Positions 22,389 to 34,272 of a DNA stretch of 64,000 nucleotides are shown one piece after another. The first letter of the stretch is position 1; each line of letters opens with the position of its first letter. The translations under genes and the position numbers were made by a program. Source of the DNA: Phialocephala subalpina (taxonomy: Eukaryota; Ascomycota; Leotiomycetes; Helotiales; Mollisiaceae); assembly GCA_900073065.1 (NCBI GenBank), contig FJOG01000010.1, positions 863,310 to 927,309 on the forward strand, in the 5' to 3' direction. The notes below the pieces were generated by a model. The model was not told the DNA's origin, made no database searches, and worked only from the letters and a program-made list of their open reading frames with translations.

Positions 22389-24888
22389 CTATCCTAGTAC
22401 AATCCTTTCAACTTCAATGTCAGGGTTCTGTTCAAAGAACTCTCCATACATGATCCCATACACGTAAGCCTCTCCAAGAAGAGTGAAATTTCCATTTGCC
22501 AGCCGTCGGAGTATAAAAGGCACAGATGCTCCTGGGAAAATATATATTAGATCTCCCGGCTGTGAGCCAAGCGGCCCGATTCCTAGATGTCCCTGGTCGG
22601 ATATCAGAGGCACCTTTTGGTGACCTCGCCTCTCGAATTCGGAAATGTAAACGTTGGCTTGGACAACATCAAAACGCGAATCTCGTAGGGATTGCAACCA
22701 AGCTACAGAATCGATCTGGCGAAGTGCTTGGTATGACTTGAAAAGATCCGAGGGGGGTAGACTGTGCTGCTCCGAGCCATTCAATACCCGAGGCTTGCGG
22801 TATGCAATTGGGATTGAGAAAATGGCATTATCAAGATCATCGATCGTTATCTTGTTTTGACTTCGTCCTATTGCCAGTTTTTCGAGCTGGGTCCACATTC
22901 TTTCTATAAGCGTCTTGAAACCTGAAGGACTCCAGGACATGTTCTCCTCGCCAATATCATCAATTTTGCCAACCCGAAAACTGGGAATTTCCAGCTCATG
23001 ACCAGACCGAGAGATTTGATATACTTCATTGGAAATCGGGTGACGTTTGCCTGCATAGAGTTCAATACCGCTGATAGCACGATCGTGGTTCCCTAGCGTA
23101 TGCACGGTATTCAAGTTCCAGTCTGGCACCCAAGAGGGAAGGTTGTAGGCACCCGTGCGAGAGGCAAATGACAAGATAGATAATCCATGTCCTTTGATCA
23201 ATTTGGTTGCTACTTCCACACATATTTCTTCGTATTTTTTTGAATAGTCGGCCCTGATTTCAAGCTGCTCGGCGTCCTTGGCGAGCCCTAAAAGGGCAAA
23301 TATTTTGTCCCGAGGATCGGTGGCTTGAAATCGCCCAGTTGCTCGGAGTAGCTCCAACAACGATCGTTGCTCTTGGCCCTTCTCTAGAATTCTCGAGTGA
23401 AGAAGGAGCGGGGCCATTGCTCTGGCATCTTCTAGAATGGAACCATGCGGAAACCAGTGTTTTGGATTTCCGGCAAAGCAGTACAACACAGCCCATATGA
23501 GAAGGAATTGCGAGAGGGGTAAAGTTTCTTGTCCGCGTAGAAGCAACAAGCTCTCAGCGGAAGCAAATTCTTGTAGTATCCAAATCCTGCTCCAGAGGCT
23601 TTGCTCGAAGAATTGTTCAATGGTTGAGATTGCCCTGTAGTCTAACCGGGTGTCGAAGATTTCAGATATTATGTTGTCAACCAAGTTGGTATATGAGGGG
23701 AGGTATTCTATGAATTGATCAAGATTGATACCTAGTTCATTCTCGTGACGAGGCTTATGTTTCACCTTCCGTTGGGAATCCAGGCTGGGGGTGGTCTGGA
23801 TCCAAGGTGCATTCAAGGCCGGCAATTTGAGTATAATTGCCTCGCTGATTGATCGAAGATCTGTTAGAATACTACTTCCATAGTCCCCATGAGTCTCAAA
23901 CCACGCAAAAACGCGTTCCGCTTTTCGGTAGATAAAGCGCATTTCCTGGACTTGATTGCTCTTCTCTTCGTCATCTGCCTGGTTGATGCACAGAGCGTCG
24001 ACCCAGAGCCATTTTGTTAACTTCTTTTGATGAATAACTTGAAGAGCACCAAACAGGTTCGGCGTTACATCGATCTTGCGACTATCAATTAGGAAGGGAA
24101 TGGATCCTTTCAACTTTCCCCAAACATAAGAAAGTGCAGAATATGGTGGACATTTTTCGGTCTGGAATTCCTTCATTCGACAGCTCGTAAAATGGGAGCC
24201 ATCTTTCCCAGAAAGATCCAAAAGGCGCAGGGAGTTCGATCTAGACTTGAGAGGAGAATATTTGTGTTCAGGACGGAACCTGTGGAGCCTGGAGTGAGTC
24301 AGCCTTCAGATCTCATAAGTTTGAGCAGTCAACCGACAATATCCGAGTAGCAATGCTACGATGCTCTTGATACCACTGAATCTTGGCAAATTCCACAACA
24401 CTCTCACGTATAGTCGCACCTGTGGCGTCAAAACTGATGAACCCATCCCAGTTCGGTAGCGGAACCTCAGACTGAACGTTGACCAGGTCAAAAACCTCCA
24501 AAAGTTGATGTACAGATATTTTTCCAGATTCAAGGTCGTTCTTGAGAAGGCTCTGCGCTCTCTCTCTGGAGTTGGCACGGGGTGTGCGAGACGTCAGGCG
24601 TGATGCGTACGCCTTCAACTCTTCAAGCTTGCCCCTCCGTGAGGCATTTCCAATCAGCATGGACTTCCATAGTCTCCGGTATTGATCTGGGCTGACAGTT
24701 GAGTTCTGGGACGAAGATTCAGTACGTCTCAGCGGAGTAGCCGGTAATATAATCGTCGCGTCGGCGTTGACGGCGAGGCTGAGGCTTGAGGCTGAGGGTG
24801 CAACATTCGCCATGTGACAGGAGGCTATCTGTGTTACCCTAGAACTTGGCATCGCATGAGCAGTTGCTTTGTTGGGAATAGAAGTCAT
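22389..24888 (-). CDS. HET-domain (heterokaryon incompatibility) protein, 2 exons, 813 aa
   Basis: Exons on the minus strand: 24888-24338 and 24279-22389, joined across a 58-bp intron with a GTCGGT donor and branch-like CTGAC; 814 codons with the stop. The HET domain starts after residue 183 with RFRPEHKYSPLK and carries the signature blocks PPYSALSYVWG, LWVDALCINQADDEEKSNQV, AERVFAWF, then SRIWILQEFASAESLLLL and ATDPRDKIFALLGLA. The last third has VPDWN and a VPFILRRLANGNFTLLGEAY segment with the usual HET C-terminal build. HET proteins trigger growth arrest or cell death when incompatible partners meet in fused hyphae. The first 183 residues are not HET; they contain SPDQYRRLWKSM and a NWDGFISFDATGATIRESV stretch of unknown type. 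If the intron call is wrong, this N-terminal part would be a separate gene. Confidence 0.82.
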
Positions 24889-25150
24889 GGAAAGTTGCGG
24901 GATCGAGGAGCTGATTATCAGAATGGTCGATTCGAGGGGTTGTGGAACTAAACAGGCTGCCTTGTTGAAATGGAGGTCGTGTGCTTCACCGAAGCCTTGT
25001 TTGCTAAAGGTGTTTCAACGCCACAATGCAAGCTACGTGAGCCGAGACAAGGCGTGCTCCGCCACATCAATGAAGGTGTCGGTAATTCCATTAGCCCGTA
25101 GTAAATATGGATTAGAGTGGAGATTGCCACAATTCTTGAGAACACCTGTA

Positions 25151-26982
25151 TCACCCATCCACCTCAATCTCAAGGACATTCATAGTCGAGACAGCACACC
25201 CCTCGCCACCACCTTCAACTACACTCGCCAGCCCTCTCGGACCCCAGTATCTCCCCCTCCATTCACCTCCCTCACTTGATTTCCGCCAAAGCCGTTCAAG
25301 AACCTCATCAACCCAAACAACAGTCCTCAATTTATACCTCGCTCTCCCCTTCGCTGCTCTCAGAATGTTTCTCTCCTCTTCCCTCTTTAAACAAGAGCCA
25401 ATAATTAATGCGGGCCAGAGGAGGACGCCTTCCATTCGTGAGGGGTAGAGGGAGGAGAGGAGGGGGAGGCAGATTTCTATGCGAATCTGGATCTCTGTGA
25501 GGATCGCTGCGGCGAAGGCGGAAGGACGGGTGAGAGAAGTGGGCGACAGGAAGGTAGTGTGGAGGTAAATGAGTAGTGCATTTTGATAGATGATCACTGC
25601 AGTCGCTTTTTGAGGTGGGAACTCGACGTCAGGTTGCGCTTGTGGTGGTTGCCAGGCTCGGAGTTGAGAGGCGAGGTTTTGGTATAGTATGTATGTTGTT
25701 GAAATTTCGTCGGCGTCGGAGTCTGATTCTGAAAGTCGAGCCTTGAGGAGCGATGCGATCGAAGGAGTAAATGCGGAGAGAAGGTGGCCTCTAGTCGCCA
25801 ACGTTGAAAAGTAGAACGGGTACTGTGTCGTGGAAGCAAAGGAGCCGAGGAAGAAGCCGAGATCTAGGAGGCTGTGAGTAATGGGGCTGTTGAGCTGTTG
25901 CTGGGTGTGGACTGAGCCGCCGAGTGCGCGGTAGGAGTAGAGCTCGAACAGGTATCCGAATAAAGAGACATGATCGGGATCTGTAAGTAGGGTAGGAGAG
26001 GAGAGGATATTATGGATGAGATGTCGACTTGCAAGAAGATGATGGAATATCTTGTCAGTCGGGGCGCCGGACATTAGCTAAAAGATTAGCATGCATTAGT
26101 TGTGGAGCGAAGTAGTCAGGACATACCTCAATCATACATATCCCCATTGTAATGAGCAGAACGTGCAGAGTGCTTTCAACGGAACGGCGTTCATTGTTGG
26201 ACAAATGAGTCCGAAGGCCACGAACGGTGAGAGAATAGTGCGACCAGGCAACCGATTTGGTGGCTGGGTCTGCAGATTCTTTGGTACAGTAATCTGCCCC
26301 TGCAAGTGCCAGTAGACAGTTCATGATCAGGTCGGTGGAGAAGGCGAGTGGGATGCAATAGCCCACAAAAGGGTTTTTGGAAACTGGTGTTATGCCGAGG
26401 TCATTTGAGGTCTGTGAGAGGTATCGCTCGAAGAGAAGGCGGGAGCCAGGTGACTGAAGAATCTGCGGGCTGTATGGTAGAGCCCATTGAATGTACCATG
26501 GTTTAGTAGATTCTTTTGGGGTGGAAGGGAAGGATGGAGAAGGTTCCGATGAGGTCTGAACAAGTGATGTTGTGGCTGCCCCTGTTGTAGGGATGTGGGG
26601 ATTGTGATTTGAGGAACATTCGGTGTGAGCCTCGCGCCCAGGAACTTTTGATTCGTTCTTGTCCCCAATGAGGTCCATATATGCGAAATGGGAGGGTAAT
26701 GTGACTAACCCAACGAGGCTGATTTTCGTATACCGCTTGTTCCGCTTCCTTTAGGGGAGGCCACGAGCACTCTATCTTCCTCTTCTCACAATTCCGACAA
26801 GTACCAGGTCTTTCGTCACATTTCTTGCGCCTCGACCTGCAGGTGAGACATCCGAGTTTTGACCTTGGAAAGTTGCGTCGGATGCGGGGTCGGTAAACAG
26901 CAGTGCTTGAAGGCATTGGGAGACTTGGCTCCGCGGTGGACTGATGGCTCTGTAAATCCTGGTTTACAGATGTTTCCGCCAT
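25151..26982 (-). CDS. Zn2Cys6 fungal transcription factor, 3 exons, 576 aa
   Basis: Exons on the minus strand: 26982-26710, 26657-26127 and 26077-25151; introns of 52 and 49 bp; 577 codons with the stop. The zinc cluster CLTCRSRRKKCDERPGTCRN continuing to CEKRKIEC (C-x2-C-x6-C-x6-C-x2-C-x6-C) lies at about residues 45-72, preceded by a basic stretch (RPRIRRNFPRSKLG). The middle has the LLFERYLSQTSNDLG...NPFVGYCIPLAFSTDLIMNC pattern of the fungal-specific regulatory domain (Fungal_trans_2 type), followed by helical repeats to the C-terminus. It is expected to be a nuclear DNA-binding regulator with CGG-containing sites. Target genes cannot be read from the sequence. It starts 509 bp from the divergent QCR8 gene, so the two share an upstream region. 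Confidence 0.9.
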
Positions 26983-27491
26983 GAATCCACGTATTGATAT
27001 GTAATGACAGCAGATGAGGCTGCAATAAACGAATGGAGGCCGGAGGATACAATATGGTGACTGAAGTCAATTCCACGTAAAACTGTAGGAACACACGTTG
27101 TCGTTGTGAGCCTCCACTCTGACAGGCGAGGGCTTATCTTAGCGTTATCTAAACGCGCTCAGCTCCCCCTCTACTGGACGGGGTTAATACGTCCCTTAAG
27201 CGAGAGGATTAACCCCCTGGATTTCGTAAAACCTAGAGCCAATTTGATTATAATATCATTTTTGATGCCAATTCGGGGATCGGTTTCGCAAAGGCATGAG
27301 ATCATTGCTGGGCACGAGACCATGAGGTGCCCGACTTGGGAATTACATTAGAGTTTTTGCCCGGAGTCAATCGGATCCGATGAATGCCGAAAGTTTGATT
27401 GCAACAGAGCCCGCCAGCCGATTCCATATTTAAGAGATGAACTGCTCATGAGTTCTTTGTCATCTGAATCTGCTCCATATCGCTTTTCAAA
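26983..27491. promoter_or_regulatory. Shared upstream region of the Zn2Cys6 gene and QCR8
   Basis: This 509-bp divergent intergenic region contains an 8-bp inverted repeat (GGGGTTAA at 27180-27187, TTAACCCC at 27209-27216) and the palindrome TCGGATCCGA. No TATA box is obvious at the expected positions. Confidence 0.4.
27371..27380. promoter_or_regulatory. Candidate CGG-N2-CCG palindrome upstream of QCR8
   Basis: TCGGATCCGA is a perfect 10-bp palindrome containing CGG and CCG half-sites, 112 bp before the QCR8 start. Zn2Cys6 factors bind paired CGG triplets, and one is encoded next door, but a 2-bp spacing is unusual and the link is only suggestive. Confidence 0.25.
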
Positions 27492-27990
27492 ATGAACTAT
27501 GATCCGCATCCAAATACACCTCGTGGACAGTAAGTATCTAATGTCAAAACCTCATCAGTCGGTACCTAACCTAAACATAGACCCCCTGTTCTGTCTTGGG
27601 GCCATGGTAGTAAGTCGCTCTTTACACTCAAAGGGGACTCCTAGAATCTTCTCGAGTACCTCACCTTGCAAAAACTAAGCAAACATAGTGCTCCCAAAAC
27701 AGAAGGGTATTGTCACCTACAATCTTTGCGCGAATCAACAACGTCCACTAGCTGGAGCGATGCGAAATGCCGTCTTCAACACTGCTAGGAGGTCTGGGGC
27801 TCAATTCTTCTATGTTGTTCCGCCTTTGGTGGCAGCATACTGGCTTATGGACTGGGCCGAGAAGAAGTCAGTATTCGAACGTAGATCTGGAGAACCGCAT
27901 AGTAAGAAATATGAGGTTGACTTGTGTCGCAGAAACCACTACTTATATTCAAAAGAAGGAAGGCTGGCGAATGAGGACGATGTTTCCTAG
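27492..27990 (+). CDS. QCR8: Cytochrome b-c1 complex subunit 8 (ubiquinol-cytochrome c reductase), 4 exons, 100 aa
   Basis: Exons 27492-27529, 27581-27609, 27689-27866 and 27933-27990; 101 codons with the stop. Family signatures seen: LPKQKGIVTYNLCANQQRPL, then AGAMRNAVFNTARRSGAQFF, the transmembrane stretch YVVPPLVAAYWLMDWAEKK and the C-terminal NHYLYSKEGR. This small subunit of mitochondrial complex III contacts cytochrome b, with its single helix in the inner membrane. Length (100 aa) is normal for fungi. The third intron (66 bp) uses a GTCAGT donor; it removes a stretch that is otherwise open, and the splice restores the family C-terminus. The N-terminal part before PKQKGI (RGQPPVLSWGHGM) is less conserved. 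Confidence 0.9.
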
Positions 27991-28717
27991 GAATCTTAAC
28001 AAGGAAGACTTCCTCTTAGGGTAGGAGATTTCTTCAGAGCACAGAGTGGCTATACAAGGAGATAAAGAAGAGACTAGACATGTTATCGAAAGATTGGGCA
28101 GAATATAAAATAGCACTGAATGAAAGAACGCATTTGAGAGAGTAATTGCACCAGCTCAAGATTGGACTCTGTGATTGCTGGCTGCCCGAGGAGCAACTTC
28201 TCCCAACGTATCTTGGAAAGGAGGATGCGAAGATTTATCGAGTAACTGAACGAAGCATAATGGTCTAGTCTGTGTTTGCTTCCTACTAGCTAAGGAATGG
28301 TCTGTAAACTTTCATCGGAAGCGCGGAGGAGGGGCTGGACGGACCTAGTGACCCCGAGGTACCGACGCATCAACTAAGACTCTCATGTCATGTTATGAGT
28401 TGCTGTCGGTAAATGCACTGACACTTGAGACACCTCTGGAAGATGAGTGATTGCTAGGTTGGGTTGAGGTTGCTTTTCAATTTCAAGTTTGATTCATGTT
28501 TTGCTGCCCCTCGACCCCACTTTCCTCTTTGGGAACAGGTCGCTTCGAGGCGAGTGACTTGATACCTCAAATACAAGGCACCTAGCAGCTTCAAACCTTA
28601 TCACGAAATTTCGAGATTCACGCGATCGAGAAGCTACGCGTCGTCCTATCTTCCTCCATTCGCTCAATTGCGCCCCAAAGCCCTTTCCCAGGGTAAGGCA
28701 ACTGTGAGAGCGCGACC
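27991..28717. other. Intergenic region upstream of the Myb-domain gene
   Basis: About 730 bp holding the QCR8 3' region and the promoter of the next gene. No TATA-like box stands out. Nothing else supported. Confidence 0.4.
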
Positions 28718-28747
28718 ATGAACAATGCGCACACGATTTCAAGATGA
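28718..28747 (+). promoter_or_regulatory. Upstream ORF whose stop overlaps the main start codon
   Basis: A 9-codon frame (MNNAHTISR) starts at ATG 28718 and ends at TGA 28745-28747, overlapping the first ATG (28744) of the downstream gene as ATGATG. The overlap would make translation of the main frame depend on leaky scanning or reinitiation, if the transcript begins upstream of 28718. Confidence 0.4.
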
Positions 28748-31700
28748 TGCGCATATTTGGGAGAATGTTTTCCTCTTCGCAAGCTCAGCCCTCCGTTAAG
28801 AACGAAATCAGAAGTGACGGCGAGTTCATACCACATTCCGGTCGCAAGCCAATAGAAAATCAACTGAGAAAATGCTAATCGGTGCTCTGGCTTGCAGATC
28901 CTCAAGAATCCAGACTCGAAACCACGAATCAATTCAGGAACGAACAAGCAAACAACATCGGAGAGGGGCACATTGACGACACACACGACCAAGAAACCCT
29001 CGACGTGAATACACCAGATGCTAAGGCTGATATACCAAACGGCGCCAAAGAGAAGAAGGGAAAAGGAAAAGCGAACGGCAAGGCGAAGCGCGGCAAGGCA
29101 GCTGGAAAGTTAACAGGGAAGAAGGCGTCTCGAAAATCACAAGTCCAGGAGGAGCTGCTAGAAGAGCTCGGCGAGGAGCCTGAGGATAGGGGGGCCGACA
29201 CCGCGAACACGACCATAGCAGTTGATATGGATGGGAGCCCGGAAACTGCGCCTGCTGGTAATGGCAGTAAGAAGGGGAAGCAAAAGAGCAAGGCCAATGG
29301 CACAGAGCCCACCACCACTAAGAGGAAACCCGCACGGAAAAGTGCTCTCATGGTCGATCCAGCGATTGACGAGAGTGAAAGCGACTATGGCACTTCACAT
29401 CAGCCAAGAAGGCGCTCTACGGCTAGCCTGAATAACAGCGTATCTGCTGTCGAGGAATCCGCCGCCGACGCCGCCGCGCTGAAGGTCACACGAGCGAGAA
29501 AGCCCAACGGAGCGAATGGTACGAAGAGCAAGAAAATTACTGCGCCATTGTCGGACATTGTGGACAACCCCGCGGCCGAGGAAGACGACATTGACGAGGA
29601 CGAGGCCTTGTTCAACAGCGCCAAACTGGAAAGAGCTCAAGCAAATTCTGGCGCAGCAAAGAAGCCACGGAAATCGAGAGCGAAGAAGGACTCAGTGGCA
29701 GAAATCACACCCGAAGAGCCGCAGAAAGATGGCATTCCCCAAGGTCTGGCAGGATTGCCAAAGAAGATAGAGAAGCCGAAACGGAAAGCCAAAACAGCCA
29801 GGCCAGTACTGAACGAACTTGCTGCTGAGGGCGAGAATGATTCTGCAGCACCTTTTCACCCACCATTTACTCCCGCTCCTGTTCATCACAGAAATGGCTC
29901 AACATCCCTCGTGGATCGGGATATTGAAGCACAGTTACAAAACGATGCTTGGTCGACGGTACCGAATGCAGCAATGGCCTCCCTTGATCAGAACATGGAA
30001 GATGAAGCCGGTAGCACGCCAAAACAGCCTTCGAAGAAAGCTCTTGGAAAGAGGAAAGCTTCTGATGTCGAGCTAGAATCTCGAAAAGAACCTGAACCCC
30101 GCAAGAAACAGAGGAAAAGGAAGGCGAAATCAATAGGCACGCCTCCTCTCACCAATTCTGGCTTTACCGCCCACTCAGAAAGCCCGCTGGAAGGTGAACA
30201 GGTACGTTCCGAGCAGCGTTTTAGACCCAACTTGGAGGATTTCGCCTCGGTCGCAGCGAGACAAATCAAGGAGTCCTTGGAGAAAGACTCTCCACCATTA
30301 GCAGGATCACAGGCTGCGAGTCGACTACTTCAGAGCGAACGACGACCCACGCCTATGTTTACGCCTATCAACAAGAGAGCAACCATACCACCAAAAAGTC
30401 AGCCAATGGTTTCCCTCGGCGGTCCAACAATCCCTTCAAATCGAGAACCAAGACCTGCTGCACGCAAGTCCCCCGAGCTCCCACCTGTGACACCTCGAGA
30501 TGACCTAGACGATTCTGCAAGCGAATTTGAACCTGTCGACGAACCTGTCGAGGAGCTAGAAGTGCCGAAATCTAATGAGAAACGAAAGCGTCGTCTTCCT
30601 ACGGGCGAACCCGAATCTTCAAAGAAGCCTGCGAGGAGGTCTTCAGCAAAGCCTACGTCATCAAAACCACCGAAGGACAAAGCAACTTCTAAGACTTCGA
30701 AGCCCAAGTCCACTTCTCGGCCGTCAAATGGTGCATCGACGTCAGGCCGCCTATCCGACGAGCAGATATCCGAGTTGGCTGAGCATGTCGAATCCTGGCG
30801 AGAGCAGGAGGGCATGGCCCAGTTTAGCTTTAACGAAATGGTGCAAAAATCTATCGCTAGCGATTCGAGACGTCTCCTAACCTATCTTTGCGACGAGATG
30901 TCTGACATCCCACGACAAAAGATTGTCAACACATTGCGACGGAAGTATCACAATTTCGAGGCTCGTGGTGCATGGACCCCAGATCAAGACGAGGAACTCA
31001 AAGGTCTTTACGAATCGTATCCAGGCAAATGGAAACAGATAGGCGAGATCATAAACAGATTTCCCGAGGATTGCCGTGATAGATGGAGGAATTATCTCGT
31101 TTGTGGTGACAAGCAACGGAAAGATGCATGGGATAAGGAAGAGGAAGAGAATCTCAAGATGGTCATTGCCGGAATTTTGGAGAGCATCCGTGAGCTAAAG
31201 CAAGCGTCCGCTGATCCACGGGAAAGAAGTAAAGAAGACGATTCGCTCATAGACTGGAACATTGTCAGTGAGAAGATGGGTCATACCAGGAGCCGACTTC
31301 AGTGCATGTCAAAATGGAAGATTCTGAAGGAAAGACAAGACACAACACCCAATGACCCTGTTGCTAATGCTCCTATCGCAGAGGCCGAGTGGCGATTGGA
31401 GGTAGCCCAGGAGGATGCCCGTTCTATGAGCGCAGACAAGAAGCTACGCCTTTTGTATGCAATTCGCGATAGTGGTGCTGGGCGTGAAGGCAAGATTCCA
31501 TGGGTGCTTATTCAAAAAGACGACTTGAACACGAAGGGTGAGAGAATGGCCTTGAAGGTCTGCTTTCGCAATCTCAGGGAGCAGGTGCCAGATCAAGAGG
31601 ATATGGAGTTCTCAGAGATTGTCCAATACCTCATCGATGCATTTGAGGCGTCGGCGCCGAATGATCCTGCTGGGTTCTTGGCACCATCTGGGTTCGAGCG

Positions 31701-33351
31701 GGCGAAGAAAAAGTCGGGGAGGACGCTTGGTTCGCGAAAGAAGAGGATCAGAGAGGAGAATGGTGAACCTTCGGGCACAAAAAAGAAGAAAAGAAAGACT
31801 TCACCACTCGAGGCTGGTGACTTGGACGCCATTTTCGTCGAATCTGAAGCCGAAGACAGTGGCGAAGGCCCCAGCACCCGTCGACTTAGCATCACCAACG
31901 CCAAGAAATCGGGGTTGGTTCAGGATTCAAGCTCTGGCAAGAGAAAGAAGAAGGTTCGCGAGCGCATGCGACAGCAAGATCAAAGCCAGAGCCAGGAAGC
32001 GAACATCACCGATCAACACCAAGGTGAAGAGAGTGAGGATATTCTTGCGACTATGCAGTCCTTGAAGAATGGCAAGGCAAAGGCGAAGCGTGTAGCGAAG
32101 AAGCCACTCGTCAAGCCGAAGAAAGCTACCCAAGCTTACAAAAGTGCGGAACGGATCACGGATAGTGACGATGACTTAGAGCCTGTTCCTGAAGAGGTGC
32201 GTCCAGAGGCTAAACATCTGCCACAAGACGATTCGGAACCTGAGGAAGAGCCTCGAGCTCTGCCAGAATTGAATGGTATGGATCTCGACCAGGATCAAGA
32301 AGATGCAGCACCTCAACCAGAGATCAACATGGATCTTGATCCTAGCCCCGAAGATACTGACGAGCCAATGCAGGCCTCTCCGTCTCCAGTCAGGTATCCT
32401 GATCTTCCTCAGGACCTCGAAGACTACGACGAGAACGACGAGAACGACGAGAACGACGAGAACGACGAGAACGACGAGAACGACGAGAACGACGAGAACG
32501 ACGAGAACGACGAGAACGATGAGAACGATGAGCCAATGCCCTCCTCATTTCTTCCAAATGGAGAGGGCAGACAAATCAACGGTGCAGATAGCGACGATGA
32601 AGACGGAGAGGCTGGTTTGCCGCCAGATCTTGTTGACTCCGACCAGGAAGACTACACCTTGCCCACACTTCCTCGATCTCGACCCAGCCAATCACACTCC
32701 TCCTCGAGTTCTGATTCCGAAGACTCGGAGGACGAGAACGAATACACTACTCTAACTCACGACCAAGAGTCCGTCGATCTCGACAATACTGGGGATGATA
32801 TCACCAACTCAAACGAAGAGCTCGCTGAAGACGTCGAAGAGAATTTGGAGCCTGAGGCGGAACCTACAACAAATGGCACCCATCACGATGATGACGGTTT
32901 TGGGCACACATATCTTGACATTCCCTTTGAAGACCAAGACGAAGAAGAACAAGAGCAAAGAGGCTTTAGTCCAGACAATCAGCGATTGAGATCTCCTATC
33001 GCATTCCATAACTACAAAGACGAGATGAACCAATACGGCGGCTTCGAACCCGAGGAAGACGACGAACAAACTCTCGGCCCCGGGCAAAATGGCTTCGTCA
33101 GAGCCCCATCGCAAATCTCTTCTGATGCATCAAGCATTCCGCGCTTCGTACCTTCCTCGAACAGAAGGATGTCAAATCAAGGCAGCGATGAGGATAGTGA
33201 TAGTGATAGCGACTCCAGTAGTGAGGAGGAGACCGAGGAGGAATTAATTGAAAGATATGCCGATGATGATGTGGATGATGATTACGAGGAGGCTCAGCCG
33301 AAGCGTCATGCGTCGAGGAAATCGGCGAGGGATCTGAGTGTTGAGCTCTGA
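28744..33351 (+). CDS. Large Myb/SANT DNA-binding protein of REB1/TTF1 type, 2 exons, about 1516 aa
   Basis: Exons 28744-28840 and 28898-33351; 1517 codons with the stop. The 57-bp intron has a GTCGCA donor, a TGCTAAT branch site and a TTGCAG acceptor, and restores an ATG start (MMRIFGRMFSSSQAQ). The DNA-binding core is at about residues 650-850: a helical lead-in (LSDEQISELAEHVESW ... VNTLRRKYHNFEARG), a Myb repeat (WTPDQDEELKGLYESYPGKW ... FPEDCRDRWRNYL), then WDKEEEENLKMVI and a second repeat (IDWNIVSEKMGHTRSRLQCM, SKWKIL). This order resembles fungal REB1 and mammalian TTF1, which bind rDNA terminators and promoters and can pause forks; that role is inferred. The flanks are long, charged and disordered, with many nuclear-localisation-like Lys clusters (KKKKRK) and an Asp-Glu-Asn run of 11 triplets near the C-terminus. 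The whole protein is about twice the usual length of REB1-type proteins. Confidence 0.85.
32428..32526 (+). repeat. In-frame minisatellite, 11 copies of GACGAGAAC (DEN)
   Basis: Eleven consecutive 9-bp units encode Asp-Glu-Asn repeats within the acidic C-terminal region of the Myb protein. Almost all units are identical at the DNA level, indicating recent expansion and likely length variation between strains. Confidence 0.95.
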
Positions 33352-33828
33352 GTGAGCGAAAGGGGATGTACGGTCGTATGGGCGAGCATGACATATTGGC
33401 AAGCGAGCAAGTGAGCTTATTGTATGATGCATTTCATAAGGCCAGCTAATATGGGCTTTGTTTTGGGGAGGGGAGTTATTGCATTGCTTGCGTGCTTGGC
33501 GGAGATCATTGCTGGCGTTTGGGACAGGAGTGGCAAAAGTCGAGCAAGGGAAGGGAGGTGTACCTAGGTAGTGTCTATGCCAGATGTAGACTACTATGCA
33601 CAGAGATATGAATACGAATGATGCTTTGCAAGTTATTCGAGTTTTCCTATTGATGTTGTAGTTTTGTTTGCAAATTGGAAAGTAAGGGAGAGGACGCAAG
33701 ACAGTTGTCGTTGAAATGCGAATGTCAGTTCGTGTCTCAGCCACCCTGCTGCCAAATTATGGAAATCTCAGTACAGCAACCGCAAGGCTGATTTCCTATG
33801 AAATGTTGGAACATTAAATTTTGATTGT
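33352..33828. other. Intergenic, 3' region of the Myb gene
   Basis: About 480 bp with no supported gene; open frames on the minus strand continue out of the overlapping Myb coding region as shadows. Confidence 0.4.
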
Positions 33829-34272
33829 TCAAATTGCTATTGCTTGGGGAGCAGGCGTGGTTACCTTCTCCTCTTTCACCTCAGGGATTTCCGCAGCCAC
33901 TGGCTCTTGCACAGCAACTGCCCTCGACTTTTTCCTCCCATATTTAAAATTCGACCCATAATGATCCCCACGCAGCAACTTCTACCCCAAAAGATTCTCC
34001 CATATCATCCCTCTTCTCACTAACTCAGGCCTCAGAAGCTCAACCACATCCTCAAAGCTCCCAGGATTGCTCACATACGCGACATTGAAGCCATCGCAAT
34101 CCGCTTCATTGGCCCATTCTTCGAACACATCTGAAATTTGCGTCACGCTGCCAACGGGACAAGGATGAAGGCCACCGAGGGCCATTCGAAGACCGAGACG
34201 ACGTGGGGTCCATGGTTCGCTTGATTCGGTGCTGGCTTCGAAGGCGTTGAGTACTGATTCACGTCTTGCTTG
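33829..34272 (-). pseudogene. C-terminal remnant of a luciferase-like FMN-dependent monooxygenase
   Basis: The minus-strand frame from 34272 to TGA 33829-33831 is broken by TAG at 33982-33984. It encodes LGGLHPCPVGSVTQISDVFE, then EWANEADCDGFNVAYVSNPG and SFEDVVELLRPELVRRGM, which is the C-terminal block of the bacterial-luciferase-like flavin monooxygenases of the nitrilotriacetate monooxygenase (NtaA) group. After the TAG the frame continues with KLLRGDHYGSNFKYG, which also looks like the native tail, so the TAG is probably a mutation of a Gln codon rather than the true end. The N-terminal two thirds of the enzyme, including the flavin-binding barrel, are absent: an upstream in-frame TAG lies at 34273-34275 and no matching sequence was seen beyond. 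It is a truncated relic. Confidence 0.7.

Noticed and set aside
32273..32755. 160-codon frame rich in RTTRTT
   Set aside because: Translation of the DEN minisatellite in another frame of the Myb gene.
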